Shown here piece after piece: positions 36,268-45,331 of a DNA stretch of 64,000 nucleotides. A program made the position numbers and the translations under genes. Origin of the DNA: Zhuqueibacter pondensis. Lineage in GTDB: Bacteria > Zhuqueibacterota > Zhuqueibacteria > Zhuqueibacterales > Zhuqueibacteraceae. The notes below the pieces were generated by a model. The model had not been told where the DNA came from. It searched no databases and worked only from the letters and a program-made list of their open reading frames with translations. The stretch covers positions 62,001 to 126,000 of the forward strand of contig JAPDQK010000010.1 in the NCBI GenBank assembly GCA_034505955.1, read 5' to 3'. Numbering within the stretch: position 1 is the first letter of the stretch; each line of letters starts with the position of its first letter.

Positions 36268-39200
36268 TCACTCTTCACGTTTTGGTGCGGCTCCGGCTTT
36301 GCCATTCGGTGCGCCGAACGCTGCCCAATGTTCGTACCTCCGCCAACGATTATTGACATCCTGTTGCGCCAGTTGCAGCAGACGCTCTGCTTCCGCCGGG
36401 TTGCTCTTGGTGAGCATCTTGAAACGCGTTTCGCGGTACATATACTCCTTCACCGGAATTGATGGCGGCCGGCAATCCAAATGCAACGCCGGCTTGCCCT
36501 CCTCGGCGAGCTTGGGATTATAACGGAAAATCGGCCAGTATCCGGAATTCACCGCCAGCTTTTGTTGCTCCATGCCCAGGGTCATGTTGATGCCGTGCGC
36601 GATGCAATGGCTGTAAGCAACAATGAGCGAAGGCCCATCATACTGCTCCGCCTCGATGAACGCCTGCACGGTTTGCGTGTCATTTGCGCCCATGGCCACA
36701 GAGGCGACATAGACCGTACCATAGGTCATCGCCAGCATGGCCAGGTCCTTTTTCGCCCGCGGTTTGCCACCGGCGGCAAATTTGGCAACGGCGCCGCGCG
36801 GCGTGGCTTTCGACATTTGCCCGCCGGTATTGGAGTAAACTTCGGTGTCCAACACCAGAATGTTGACATTCTTGCCGGAGGCAAACACATGATCCAAGCC
36901 GCCGTAACCGATGTCATAGGCCCAGCCATCACCGCCGACGATCCAAACGCTTTTCTTCACCAGAAAGTCCGCGATACTGAGAAGATTCCTGGCCGCCGGC
37001 GAATTCATCCGACTCAGCTTGTCCTTCAAAAGTGCCACTCGTTCGCGTTGCGCATAGATGCCGGTTTCGTCCGATTGATCTGCAGTCAACAGCGCCTGCA
37101 CGAAGTCCCTGCCCAATTCGCCTGCCAGCCGATGCAGCAATTCCTCGGCTTGCTCCTTGTGCTTGTCGATGGTCAGGCGGAACCCGAATCCGAATTCGGC
37201 ATTGTCCTCAAACAGCGAATTCGACCAGGCCGGTCCGCGTCCCTCCGGATTCTTCGCGTACGGCGTGGTCGGCAAATTGCCACCGTAAATCGATGAGCAG
37301 CCGGTGGCATTGGCGATGATGGCGCGATCGCCGAAAAGCTGGCTGACCAGCTTGACATACGGCGTTTCGCCGCAGCCCGCGCACGCTCCGGAGAACTCGA
37401 ACAACGGCTGCAGGAGCTGCGAGCCTTTCACCGTATTCACTTTCACCTTGCGCCGATCCAGCTCCGGAATGGTCAGGAAGAAATCGAAATTCACCCGTTC
37501 GGTTTCGCGATGTTCGAGGAACGATTTCATGTTGATCGCTTTCAATCTCGTCTCGCGCTTGTTTTTCGCCGGGCAAATTTCCACGCAGAGGCCGCAGCCG
37601 GTGCAATCCTCCGGCGCCACCTGCACGGTATACTTCATGCCTTTCCATTCACGATCGCGCGCATCGGTGTACGCGAACGTCGCCGGCGCATTCGCCAGCA
37701 CGCTGTCCTCGTAAATCTTGATGCGAATGGCGGCATGGGGGCAGACGATCGCACATTTGTTGCATTGGATGCAAACTTCCTTGTCCCAAATCGGAATCTC
37801 CAGGGCGATCGCCCGCTTCTCCCACCTGCTGGTGGCGGTCGGGAACGTGCCATCCACAGGCATCGCGCTCACCGGCACCTCGTCGCCGTAACCGGCGATA
37901 ATCTTGCCGAGCACATTTTTCACATAATCGGGCGCCTGCTCCGGGACTACCGGCGGCATATCGAAGTTGCTGGTCACCTGGCTGGGCACCTTCACCTCGT
38001 ACAGCCGTTCCAGCGTTTGATCGACCGCGCGGTAATTCATCTGCACGATCTCGTCGCCCTTGGCGCCGTAAGTTTTCTTGATGGTCTCTTTGATTTTGGC
38101 AATCGCTTCCTCCCGCGGCAGCACGCCGGAGATCGCGAAAAAGCACGTCTGCATGATGGTGTTGATGCGCGCACCCATGCCGGTTTCTTTGGCCACCGCG
38201 TAGCCATCGATCACATAAAACTTGGCCTTCTTGTCAATGAGCTGGCGTTGCAACTGGCGCGGCAGATGATCCCACACCTCCTTCGGGCCATACGGGCTGT
38301 TCAACAAAAACGTCCCACCTTCGACCAGATTGGACAGCATGTCGTATTTTTCGACAAAACCGAATTGATGGCAGCCGATGAAATTCGCCTGCTTCACCAG
38401 ATACGTCGAATGAATCGGACGCGGACCAAAACGCAAATGCGAGACGGTCATTGCGCCGGATTTCTTGGAATCATAAACAAAATAACCCTGCGCATAATTC
38501 GGCGTTTCCTCACCGATGATCTTGATCGTGTTCTTATTGGCGCTCACCGTGCCGTCCGCACCAAGACCATAGAACATCGCCCGAATCACATCATCCGGCT
38601 CGATCGAGAAGGATGGATCGTACGCGATGCTGGTGTGGGTCACGTCATCATTAATACCTACTGTGAAATGGTTCTTTGGTTCCGCCTTCTTCATCTCATC
38701 AAAGACGCCTTTGATCATCGCCGGCGTGAATTCCTTGGAAGACAGGCCGTAGCGGCCGCCGATGATTTTGGGGAAACTTCTGAGACGGCCATTGCCTTTT
38801 GCCAGGGATTCGTTGACTGCGGTCACCACATCGAGATACAAAGGTTCGCCCAGGGCACCCGGCTCTTTGGTGCGATCGAGCGCCGCGATGACTTTCACTG
38901 TGGCCGGCAGGGCATTGACAAAGTGCTCGACCGAGAACGGGCGATACAATCTCACTTTGATCACACCAACTTTTTCGCCGCGATGGACAAGATATTCGAC
39001 GGTCTCGTGGGCAGTTTCCGCGCCGGAGCCCATCAACACGATGACCCGTTCGGCATCCGGCGCGCCGACATAATCAAACAATTTGTATTGGCGCCCGACC
39101 AAGCCGGCAAATTTGTTCATGACTTTCTCGACAATGCCCGGGCAGGCAAGATAAAACCGGTTGACCGTCTCGCGGCCCTGAAAGTAAACATCCGGATTTT

Positions 39201-39858
39201 GTGCCGAGCCACGCAACACCGGATGCTCCGGCGACAGCGCCCGGGCGCGATGCTGGCGAATCAGCTCCTCGTCAATCATCGCGCGCATGTCCTCGACCGT
39301 CAATTGCTCGATTTTGTTGACCTCATGCGAAGTACGAAAGCCGTCAAAGAAATGCACAAAAGGCACACGTGCCTCCAGGGTTGCCGCCTGCGCGATGAGC
39401 GCAAAATCCATCACCTCTTGTATGGACGCCGAGGCGATCATGGCAAAGCCGGTGCTGCGCGTCGCCATCACGTCGCTGTGATCGCCGAAGATGGACAAGG
39501 CATGTATCGCCATCGAGCGCGCCGCCACATGAAATACGGTCGGGGTCAACTCACCGGCAATTTTGAACATGTTCGGTATCATCAACATCAGACCTTGCGC
39601 CGAAGTAAAAGTCGTGCTCAGCGCGCCAGTCTGCAAGGCACCATGCACGGCGCCGGAAGCACCACCTTCACTCTGCATCTCCACAACCACAGGCACCGTA
39701 CCCCAAATATTCTTCTGTCCCTCTGCCGACCATTCATCCGACCATTCACCCATGGGCGAAGAGGGAGTGATCGGATAAATGGCAATCACTTCATTGGTTT
39801 TATGAGCTACATAAGCCGCTGCTTCATTACCATCAATCGTCACTATATTTCTGTTCAT
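36268..39858 (-). CDS. nifJ: Pyruvate:ferredoxin (flavodoxin) oxidoreductase
   Basis: A 1196-aa single-chain oxidoreductase converting pyruvate and CoA to acetyl-CoA and CO2 with reduction of ferredoxin or flavodoxin. Domains in order: N-terminal pyrimidine-binding domain (YPITPSSPMGEWSDEW near 30-45), the gamma-type and core domains, a 2x[4Fe-4S] ferredoxin domain (CIQCNKCAIVCPHAA and CTGCGLCVEICPAK) and the thiamine-diphosphate domain (GDGWAYDIGYGGLDH, SNTGGQMSK). Length is typical. The start at 39858 has AGGAGA six bases upstream. The 318-base AT-rich leader probably holds the promoter of the operon nifJ-tonB-TPR-DHOD-like. Confidence 0.95.
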   Translation of the reverse strand: MNRNIVTIDGNEAAAYVAHKTNEVIAIYPITPSSPMGEWSDEWSAEGQKNIWGTVPVVVEMQSEGGASGAVHGALQTGALSTTFTSAQGLMLMIPNMFKIAGELTPTVFHVAARSMAIHALSIFGDHSDVMATRSTGFAMIASASIQEVMDFALIAQAATLEARVPFVHFFDGFRTSHEVNKIEQLTVEDMRAMIDEELIRQHRARALSPEHPVLRGSAQNPDVYFQGRETVNRFYLACPGIVEKVMNKFAGLVGRQYKLFDYVGAPDAERVIVLMGSGAETAHETVEYLVHRGEKVGVIKVRLYRPFSVEHFVNALPATVKVIAALDRTKEPGALGEPLYLDVVTAVNESLAKGNGRLRSFPKIIGGRYGLSSKEFTPAMIKGVFDEMKKAEPKNHFTVGINDDVTHTSIAYDPSFSIEPDDVIRAMFYGLGADGTVSANKNTIKIIGEETPNYAQGYFVYDSKKSGAMTVSHLRFGPRPIHSTYLVKQANFIGCHQFGFVEKYDMLSNLVEGGTFLLNSPYGPKEVWDHLPRQLQRQLIDKKAKFYVIDGYAVAKETGMGARINTIMQTCFFAISGVLPREEAIAKIKETIKKTYGAKGDEIVQMNYRAVDQTLERLYEVKVPSQVTSNFDMPPVVPEQAPDYVKNVLGKIIAGYGDEVPVSAMPVDGTFPTATSRWEKRAIALEIPIWDKEVCIQCNKCAIVCPHAAIRIKIYEDSVLANAPATFAYTDARDREWKGMKYTVQVAPEDCTGCGLCVEICPAKNKRETRLKAINMKSFLEHRETERVNFDFFLTIPELDRRKVKVNTVKGSQLLQPLFEFSGACAGCGETPYVKLVSQLFGDRAIIANATGCSSIYGGNLPTTPYAKNPEGRGPAWSNSLFEDNAEFGFGFRLTIDKHKEQAEELLHRLAGELGRDFVQALLTADQSDETGIYAQRERVALLKDKLSRMNSPAARNLLSIADFLVKKSVWIVGGDGWAYDIGYGGLDHVFASGKNVNILVLDTEVYSNTGGQMSKATPRGAVAKFAAGGKPRAKKDLAMLAMTYGTVYVASVAMGANDTQTVQAFIEAEQYDGPSLIVAYSHCIAHGINMTLGMEQQKLAVNSGYWPIFRYNPKLAEEGKPALHLDCRPPSIPVKEYMYRETRFKMLTKSNPAEAERLLQLAQQDVNNRWRRYEHWAAFGAPNGKAGAAPKREE

Positions 39859-40176
39859 CAGATTTCTCCTTACTGCGTTCATGTACTGGCATGATCTCTT
39901 TAACCTAACAGCCAGTTTTGCTTCGACTTAAAATGAAAAAATCAGCGTATCGAAGCGATATATTAAAAAATTTTTATGAGCAAATATCGTGCTATAGGTA
40001 AATTCCAATAAAAACAATAGTGCAAAAGTTTTTGATTTCGTCTTGTTTTCTTAAATTCGGGAATTCTGTGATGGCCTATACAAAAAATGAGAAAACTTTG
40101 GGTTCTCTCAGCCTTTTTGGTGAAATTTGATTTTTCCGTCTTCCGGGTTCCGAGTTGAGACTACCGCAGCGATAGC
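39859..40176. other. AT-rich leader of the nifJ operon
   Basis: No gene is visible. The stretch next to nifJ is very AT-rich and should contain its promoter. On the other side it borders the end of the Uma2-family gene. I could not pick a single convincing promoter. Confidence 0.4.
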
Positions 40177-40815
40177 TCATGATGTTGCACTCATTTCCAA
40201 TCCGGCGAAAATATCTTGCACCGGCAGCTCAAAACCGGGCAGAATATTCGGCGCGGTCAACGTGTCACGCACGATGTACTTGCTCTGCGTGGTGCAAACC
40301 AAAACCTCGCGCGTGCTGGCAATGACCACCCAGACGAGCTTGACGCCTTGGGAGAGATATTCATCAACCTTTTCCATCACTCTCATGAAGCTGTCATCGG
40401 GAGAAAGAATCTCGATTGCCAAATCCGGCGCGAGAGGTAAATAGCGGTACAGGTCTTTCGGGAGACGCTCTTTTGAAATAAACGATACATCCGGGGCGCG
40501 GGACTCCTTAGTGCGTTCCGGCCACAGGCGGAAATTGGCATCACCGCCGGCCAGACCGATTGGATGCGTCTCCAAATAAATTCCAATTTTCTTTCCAATA
40601 TTATTTTGGATGACGGCATGAGCAAAATTCGGCATTTTGAACACCACCCTCCCGTTATAAAGTTCAGCCGGATACGGAAGAGAAAGTCTCTCCAGCTCAT
40701 CGACGGTCACATCGGTGCGTTGCTCGAGCGGCAAGTTTTCACTATCCCTCAGCGCGCTTACTGCCGTAACGGGTTCTCTGGTTTCAACCGGCGCTGTTGA
40801 AATGGATTCAGCCAT
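40177..40815 (-). CDS. Uma2-family (DUF820) putative endonuclease
   Basis: A 212-aa protein of the Uma2/DUF820 family, with the restriction-endonuclease-like fold. LELYNGRVVFKMP-type sequence (about 50-62), RAPDVSFIS (about 106-114), and PDLAIEILSPDDS (about 129-141) followed by a lysine helix (MEKVDEYLSQGVKLVWVV) mark the conserved D-E-K core. These genes are strongly expanded in cyanobacteria, Chloroflexota and related lineages, and their biological role is unclear. It appears monocistronic. Confidence 0.85.
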   Translation of the reverse strand: MAESISTAPVETREPVTAVSALRDSENLPLEQRTDVTVDELERLSLPYPAELYNGRVVFKMPNFAHAVIQNNIGKKIGIYLETHPIGLAGGDANFRLWPERTKESRAPDVSFISKERLPKDLYRYLPLAPDLAIEILSPDDSFMRVMEKVDEYLSQGVKLVWVVIASTREVLVCTTQSKYIVRDTLTAPNILPGFELPVQDIFAGLEMSATS

Positions 40816-40935
40816 GTGTGCGTCTCATAACGGTTTGATGATCTGGCGGCACTTTTAGATATTAAGTTAAATATAACACCTTTGCCGGCAAAGCGCAAGG
40901 AATTCCTTGCGCGGGAATTTGTTGCAACCGGATTT

Positions 40936-41316
40936 TTATTCGACCTCGGCCATGGGAAGAATGGAACGGGGATTCTGATACACGCCCAAACTTCTCGGCT
41001 CGACGATCAAATCCAGCGTCTCCATCACCACCGCGCCGATCCGTGCGTATTTCTTCTTTGGCTCGACGATGGCTTCAAAAACGCCCTTGCGATCACATAA
41101 AGTTACTTCGACTCCCCAAACCACATTCCTTTCCTCGGTGTCCTCGTTGGCGTATTTCACGGTTTGCTGGCGAATAATCGGGAATTCGAGATCACTCACG
41201 ACGTACTCCGGCAGCACCAGCAAAGTCGCGCCGGTATCGACTTTTGCCTCCACTTCAACCGGTTCGCTGTTGGTCAGGATATTTCTGACTTTGATGGTGG
41301 TATGTACTAAGCCCAT
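40936..41316 (-). CDS. Retropepsin-like aspartic protease (clan AA)
   Basis: A 126-aa single-domain protein with the aspartic-protease motif VDTGATLLVLP (about 27-37) and a second hydrophobic-glycine region (YARIGAVVMETLDLIVEP, about 90-107) that completes the fold. As in retropepsins it would act as a homodimer, each subunit supplying one Asp. Small bacterial members of this type have no well-defined role. It lies 353 bases downstream of the NACHT-FGE gene on the same strand and may belong to the same accessory region. Confidence 0.75.
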   Translation of the reverse strand: MGLVHTTIKVRNILTNSEPVEVEAKVDTGATLLVLPEYVVSDLEFPIIRQQTVKYANEDTEERNVVWGVEVTLCDRKGVFEAIVEPKKKYARIGAVVMETLDLIVEPRSLGVYQNPRSILPMAEVE

Positions 41317-41669
41317 GTTTCGCCTTTTTCACTTGGATTATTCACATTATTTCACCGCGACGCAACGTCCGCAAAGAATAATAGCTTATTATGAGTACCA
41401 CAGCGAGGCATGGCAATTTGCACAGAATGACAACATCGTTGTTCAACTTCATGGCATTGTATAATCAGTAAACACCAATCATAATTTAATGCGCTTGTCA
41501 CAGAGATGCAAGATGAAAATGGGGGAAGAAATTCTTGGGGTTTTTCATGAAAAATATTTTGTAGTGGTGCCCTGCGGGCTACTACACAAAAAATTTTCGA
41601 GGCGCGCCGCACTAAAGTGCGGCGCGCCTTTCAGAGTATCAGATGGACAGAATCTCAGAGTATCAAAAA
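41317..41669. other. Hairpin-rich stretch downstream of the NACHT-FGE gene
   Basis: No gene is seen. It holds a very strong hairpin (41601-41628), an imperfect inverted repeat GTAGTGGTGCCC-TGC-GGGCTACTAC (41561-41585), and the palindrome TTTTTCATGAAAAA (41541-41554). No reverse transcriptase or template repeat was found here. Confidence 0.55.
41601..41628 (-). terminator. 13-bp perfect stem-loop downstream of the NACHT-FGE gene
   Basis: GGCGCGCCGCACT and its exact reverse complement are separated by only two bases. On the minus strand the structure lies 41 bases after the stop codon and is followed by a run of A then T, so a terminator is the plain reading. A cruciform of this kind just downstream of a variable region is also a known feature of diversity-generating retroelement targets, which makes its position notable. 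Confidence 0.6.
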
Positions 41670-44504
41670 CTAAGACTGGCCGCACACCACGCGAAAACCC
41701 ACACTGTCGTACCCGTCGTGCGGATCGCCCCCGTTACGGACCGCGCACGGCAGGTAACCCGTGAGGCTGTACCACGAGCCGCCGCGCAGGGCGCGCAGAT
41801 CCTGATCCTCGTCATACCAATTCTCCATCCATTCCCAAACATTGCCGGCCATGTCCATGAGTCCTTCGGGCGTGGCGCCGGCCGGGTAAGCGCCCACTGG
41901 CGTGGTGTGGCCGACTTTTTGGCCGTAATTGGCGCGGGTGTCATCCGGCATTTCATCTCCCCACGGATATTTGCGCTTTCCCCCGCTCGCCGCCCACTCC
42001 CATTCCTGCTCTCTCGGCAAACGAAAGATCATATTTTCATTTTGCTGTTTTCTTTTTGCATTTTGCTGTTTGCTTTTTGCAGTTTGCAGTTCAGTTAACC
42101 ATAAGCAGTAAGCAGTAGCCGCAAACCACGTCACGCCCACCACCGGCTGGTCATCGCCGTTGAAGTGCTTATCGTCGTCGTTTTCTGAGCGTAGCGTGTC
42201 TGCCCATTCGCTTGGATTTTCGCCCAGATATTCCAGAAAGGCTTCGATCTTTTTAGCTTTTGTCAACAAGGTTTGGACAAAGCGTTCGGCTGGCAAAATC
42301 GCCAATATCTCTCTCATGCTCTGCTTGGCAGCAAGATAATCAATGAACCGGCGGTAGAGTTTGTTGGTGAGCGGATATTTGGCGAAATAGAGCGACGGAA
42401 CTTTGATTTCTTCTCCAGTGACAGAATATTTGTATTTGCCGCCGGGGATGAGAATGTATTCGGCCTCCAACTCGAACGGATTCCGGAAGCTCTTCACCAA
42501 CATTTTGGCTGCCTCAACTTGCACCACTTGCGCCACCGGTGGCCGGTGCAATTTCCATTCGATCAAAATTTCTTCGGCTTTTTGTTTGAGCCGTTTATTC
42601 CTTTCCTGCTGCCAAATTTTTTGCACCAGGGCTTTGGCCGGCTCGGAGGCGATCAGGCGCAAACACTGCAGGGCGTTGTGTCGCTTCTGCCAAGGTTGCC
42701 GGCGGTCGAGCAGGAATGTCTCGAACGGCTCAATGGATTTTTGCCGGGCCTCTCTGATCACTTGCTCCAACAACGGTGGAAAACCGGCGGCATTGTGTCG
42801 ATGCGGCAGAAAACTTTTCATGAAATCTTTGAAGATCACCGGCCGGGGCAGGCTGAGCGCGAACACCAACGTTTCGCGCCACCAACCCTCTTGAAAATTT
42901 TCCACCAAAATATTGACCCGCTCCGATTTCTCTTTCACCTCCTCGGCCAATTGGCTGGCAGCCAGAAATTCGCGGAAGGATTTGTGCCGAAAGATGTAGC
43001 CGCCATCGCCGAACTCTTGTATAATGCCGGCGCGGTCGCACAAGTTGTTGATGAAATCCTGCGGCGCTAGTCCGGATTTCACTTCTTCCAGCAGCGGCGC
43101 CATTTTTTCTTCCAGCTCGTTGGCGGTGGCTTCATCACTCTTGCGGATTTCCTGCATCCACAAGCAGACCGGGCGCAAAACAATCTTGGCCTGATCCGCC
43201 GGCAGCAAAACCGGAATGTCCTTTTCCCGGTCGCGCCGATCGAGCAGGTAGTCGATGCATCGCTCATAAAGATCCGCCCGGCTCGGCGGCAGGTTGCCGA
43301 ATTCCTTCCAGAGGATGGCCATGATTTGCAACAGCACCGGCGTTCCTGCCATTTGTCGCAGGCCGGCATTTTCTTCCTGCGCCAGATATTTCAAGACGGC
43401 ATCCGCTACTTCTTGCGCCTGGACCTCGAGCGCTTTTTCCTGCTCGGCCCGGCTCAATTCCGAGGAATCGATTTCCTCTTTGTAAGCTTCCTTGAACCAC
43501 TTTTTCAAGAAAATTTCTTGTTGCGCCGGGCTGAGATCGAGCACGTCGGCGCGCAGGTGATCGGTACGCAGCTCGATGCCTTCGCTCACACGATAGCCGG
43601 CATAACGCGAGGTGACCACAAAGCAGGAGTTGCGGTAATAATCACAGGCATTGTCGATCCATTCGCACACCTGCTTGCGCAAGCCAATGTCGCTGATTTC
43701 GTCCAAGCCGTCGAGCATCACCAGCGCCCCGCGTTTTTCGAGCCATTGATCAAAGAGTTGAGGGGAAACGTGCCAGTTCTTTTTGGTGGCCCAGGCACTG
43801 AGGGCTTCCTCAAAGGGTTTGCTGGGATCGACTTTGCGCAGCGGCAGAAAAATCGGGAGCAGCGGCTGGCGCAAACCCAATTTTTGCCGGCCCTTCTCGT
43901 CCAAGCAGCACATCGAGTAATATTTCAGCAATGTGGTTTTGCCGGAGCCGGGGTCGCCGATGATGAGCAGCAACCGCTTTTTGCGGAAGGCGCGCTGCAA
44001 GACTTGTTCGGGCGTGAGATGGCGGCCATCTTCTCTTTCCGGCACCTCACGCGACCTCTCCCCACGCCACTCTTCCGTGAGTCGCAGCGGAACGAAAACC
44101 TCCAACGTACTCACCTTCAAATTGGCGGAGGATTGAAAGCCGTAGAGCTTGATGGTGTCGTGCTCGGCTTTCACGCCGTTCAGGTAGCGGCGTTCGGTTT
44201 CGTCGGTGGCGATAATTTGAATATCTTCTTCATATTCCCGCTCGGCCTCCTTTTCGGCTTTCTTGGATGCTTTTGCAATCTGCGGCGCTTTCCTTTCGCT
44301 TCGGCGCGCAATTGACCACGTGACCCATGCACCGATGAGCGCCGTAACGAGGCCAACCAGCGAGGCAAAGAGGACAGGATGTTTCTCGATCCAATGAAGC
44401 GCGGAGGTCGAATCCGGCGTTTGCGGCATGAGGTTTGGCATCGCAAAATTAGCGCAGAAGAGAAAAACAATAGAAAACAGCAGAGATTTAATATGGTGGG
44501 ACAT
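41670..44504 (-). CDS. Membrane-anchored NACHT NTPase with C-terminal FGE/C-type-lectin domain
   Basis: A 944-aa protein. Two hydrophobic segments lie at 6-22 and 44-65, then a basic coiled linker. The NACHT ATPase follows: Walker A GDPGSGKT (183-190), Walker B LVMLDGLDEI (261-270) and the arginine motif VVTSRYAGY (296-304). A helical region runs to about 680 and ends in a formylglycine-generating-enzyme-like domain (685-944: GNVWEWMENWY, LRGGSWY, VGFRVVC). In such STAND proteins the FGE-like part is usually a ligand-binding C-type-lectin fold, not an enzyme. The last 40 codons resemble a retroelement-diversified variable region. A 21-bp in-frame duplication lies inside the domain. It starts 13 bases after abiEii, with GGAG before its ATG, so it is the third gene of that operon. 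Confidence 0.9.
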   Translation of the reverse strand: MSHHIKSLLFSIVFLFCANFAMPNLMPQTPDSTSALHWIEKHPVLFASLVGLVTALIGAWVTWSIARRSERKAPQIAKASKKAEKEAEREYEEDIQIIATDETERRYLNGVKAEHDTIKLYGFQSSANLKVSTLEVFVPLRLTEEWRGERSREVPEREDGRHLTPEQVLQRAFRKKRLLLIIGDPGSGKTTLLKYYSMCCLDEKGRQKLGLRQPLLPIFLPLRKVDPSKPFEEALSAWATKKNWHVSPQLFDQWLEKRGALVMLDGLDEISDIGLRKQVCEWIDNACDYYRNSCFVVTSRYAGYRVSEGIELRTDHLRADVLDLSPAQQEIFLKKWFKEAYKEEIDSSELSRAEQEKALEVQAQEVADAVLKYLAQEENAGLRQMAGTPVLLQIMAILWKEFGNLPPSRADLYERCIDYLLDRRDREKDIPVLLPADQAKIVLRPVCLWMQEIRKSDEATANELEEKMAPLLEEVKSGLAPQDFINNLCDRAGIIQEFGDGGYIFRHKSFREFLAASQLAEEVKEKSERVNILVENFQEGWWRETLVFALSLPRPVIFKDFMKSFLPHRHNAAGFPPLLEQVIREARQKSIEPFETFLLDRRQPWQKRHNALQCLRLIASEPAKALVQKIWQQERNKRLKQKAEEILIEWKLHRPPVAQVVQVEAAKMLVKSFRNPFELEAEYILIPGGKYKYSVTGEEIKVPSLYFAKYPLTNKLYRRFIDYLAAKQSMREILAILPAERFVQTLLTKAKKIEAFLEYLGENPSEWADTLRSENDDDKHFNGDDQPVVGVTWFAATAYCLWLTELQTAKSKQQNAKRKQQNENMIFRLPREQEWEWAASGGKRKYPWGDEMPDDTRANYGQKVGHTTPVGAYPAGATPEGLMDMAGNVWEWMENWYDEDQDLRALRGGSWYSLTGYLPCAVRNGGDPHDGYDSVGFRVVCGQS
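42039..42080. repeat. In-frame 21-bp tandem duplication within the FGE domain
   Basis: Two adjacent 21-base units (42039-42059 and 42060-42080) differ at one base, followed by a shorter third echo (AGTTTGCAG). On the coding strand they give the peptides AKSKQQN and AKRKQQN, a Q/K/N-rich insertion before MIFRLPREQEWEWA. The low-complexity insert sits between conserved parts of the domain and keeps the frame. Confidence 0.8.
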
Positions 44505-44517
44505 ATTTTACTCCACG

Positions 44518-45324
44518 TTAGAAATCATAGCTTCGAACCACTTGTTGCATCAATTCGGGATCGAGAAGCTTCACTTCCTCCGAATGCACGAGAAACGGGG
44601 CGACATCTTGTCGAAGTCGGGCACTATCCAATCTAACGATCCTTTTGCTGAGAAGCTGTTTGAGTCGTTCTCCATCCAGCACCACGGGCTTTGCTTCCGT
44701 TTGCGCGATGGCATTATTTAAAACCGCCAGATTGGGCCGAACCTTTTTGCCGAGATACCACATCAAATCGTAGAAGTCCCTGCCTTTGGCATAACGTCGA
44801 AAAAGACAAGCATGCAATTTGGTGGCAAAAGACGACGGCAGATCGAAGTGAAGAATCGGGAAGGTATAAAATTCCGAAAGCAAGGAGATGGCGGTTTTCC
44901 AGCCGGCCGGCGGGTTGGTGTCAATCTCCAGCCGAATCGGAAATTTTTCTTCACGGTGCGGCGACAGGCCGGCATCATATAACAGCCCGGGAAACCGGAG
45001 GTAGAGATGATGAACCGTCTTTTCAGCTTTTGCTTTCATATCGGACGGCAGAGCAAGTTTTTCCAGAGACTGCCTGGTGAAGGCGGTGAGCTGATCGAAG
45101 TTGTATTTCTCTGAGTTGATCAAGGAAAAATCAAGATCTTCGGAGAAACGCTGCAAGCCGTGCAGCAAGCGCAAGGCGCTGCCGCCGGTGAATGCGAGCG
45201 CAGCACCAGCCGGAGACTCATGCAAAATTTTCAGCAAAATAATTTGCAAAAACTGCCGCAGGCGGTTGAGATTGTCTTCTCGTGGCCGATCTGGCGCCAC
45301 TTGTTTCAGAAGCAAGTCACGCAT
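44518..45324 (-). CDS. abiEii: AbiEii-type nucleotidyltransferase toxin
   Basis: A 268-aa toxin of the AbiEii/AbiGii family (nucleotidyltransferase fold, type IV toxin-antitoxin). The motif GGSALRL then SEDLDFSL carries the catalytic serine and acidic residues. LRLEIDTNPP-type sequence and the lysine/aspartate motif KLHACLFRRYAKGRDFYDL complete the family pattern. Members transfer nucleotides to tRNA and stop growth, giving abortive phage infection. The start at 45324 gives the usual MRDLLLKQV opening, seven bases after the stop of the antitoxin gene. The NACHT gene follows 13 bases downstream. Confidence 0.88.
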   Translation of the reverse strand: MRDLLLKQVAPDRPREDNLNRLRQFLQIILLKILHESPAGAALAFTGGSALRLLHGLQRFSEDLDFSLINSEKYNFDQLTAFTRQSLEKLALPSDMKAKAEKTVHHLYLRFPGLLYDAGLSPHREEKFPIRLEIDTNPPAGWKTAISLLSEFYTFPILHFDLPSSFATKLHACLFRRYAKGRDFYDLMWYLGKKVRPNLAVLNNAIAQTEAKPVVLDGERLKQLLSKRIVRLDSARLRQDVAPFLVHSEEVKLLDPELMQQVVRSYDF

Positions 45325-45331
45325 GTACTGC

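Noticed and set aside
37510..39894. Long plus-strand open frame opposite nifJ
   Set aside because: It is the antisense of a clearly conserved gene, caused by codon bias at the third position.
42273..44315. Plus-strand open frames opposite the NACHT-FGE gene
   Set aside because: Antisense shadows; the NACHT motifs on the minus strand are unambiguous.
41670..44504. Genuine sulfatase-maturating formylglycine-generating enzyme
   Set aside because: The FGE-like part is a C-terminal fusion to a NACHT ATPase, no sulfatase is nearby, and such fusions generally act as ligand-binding lectin folds.
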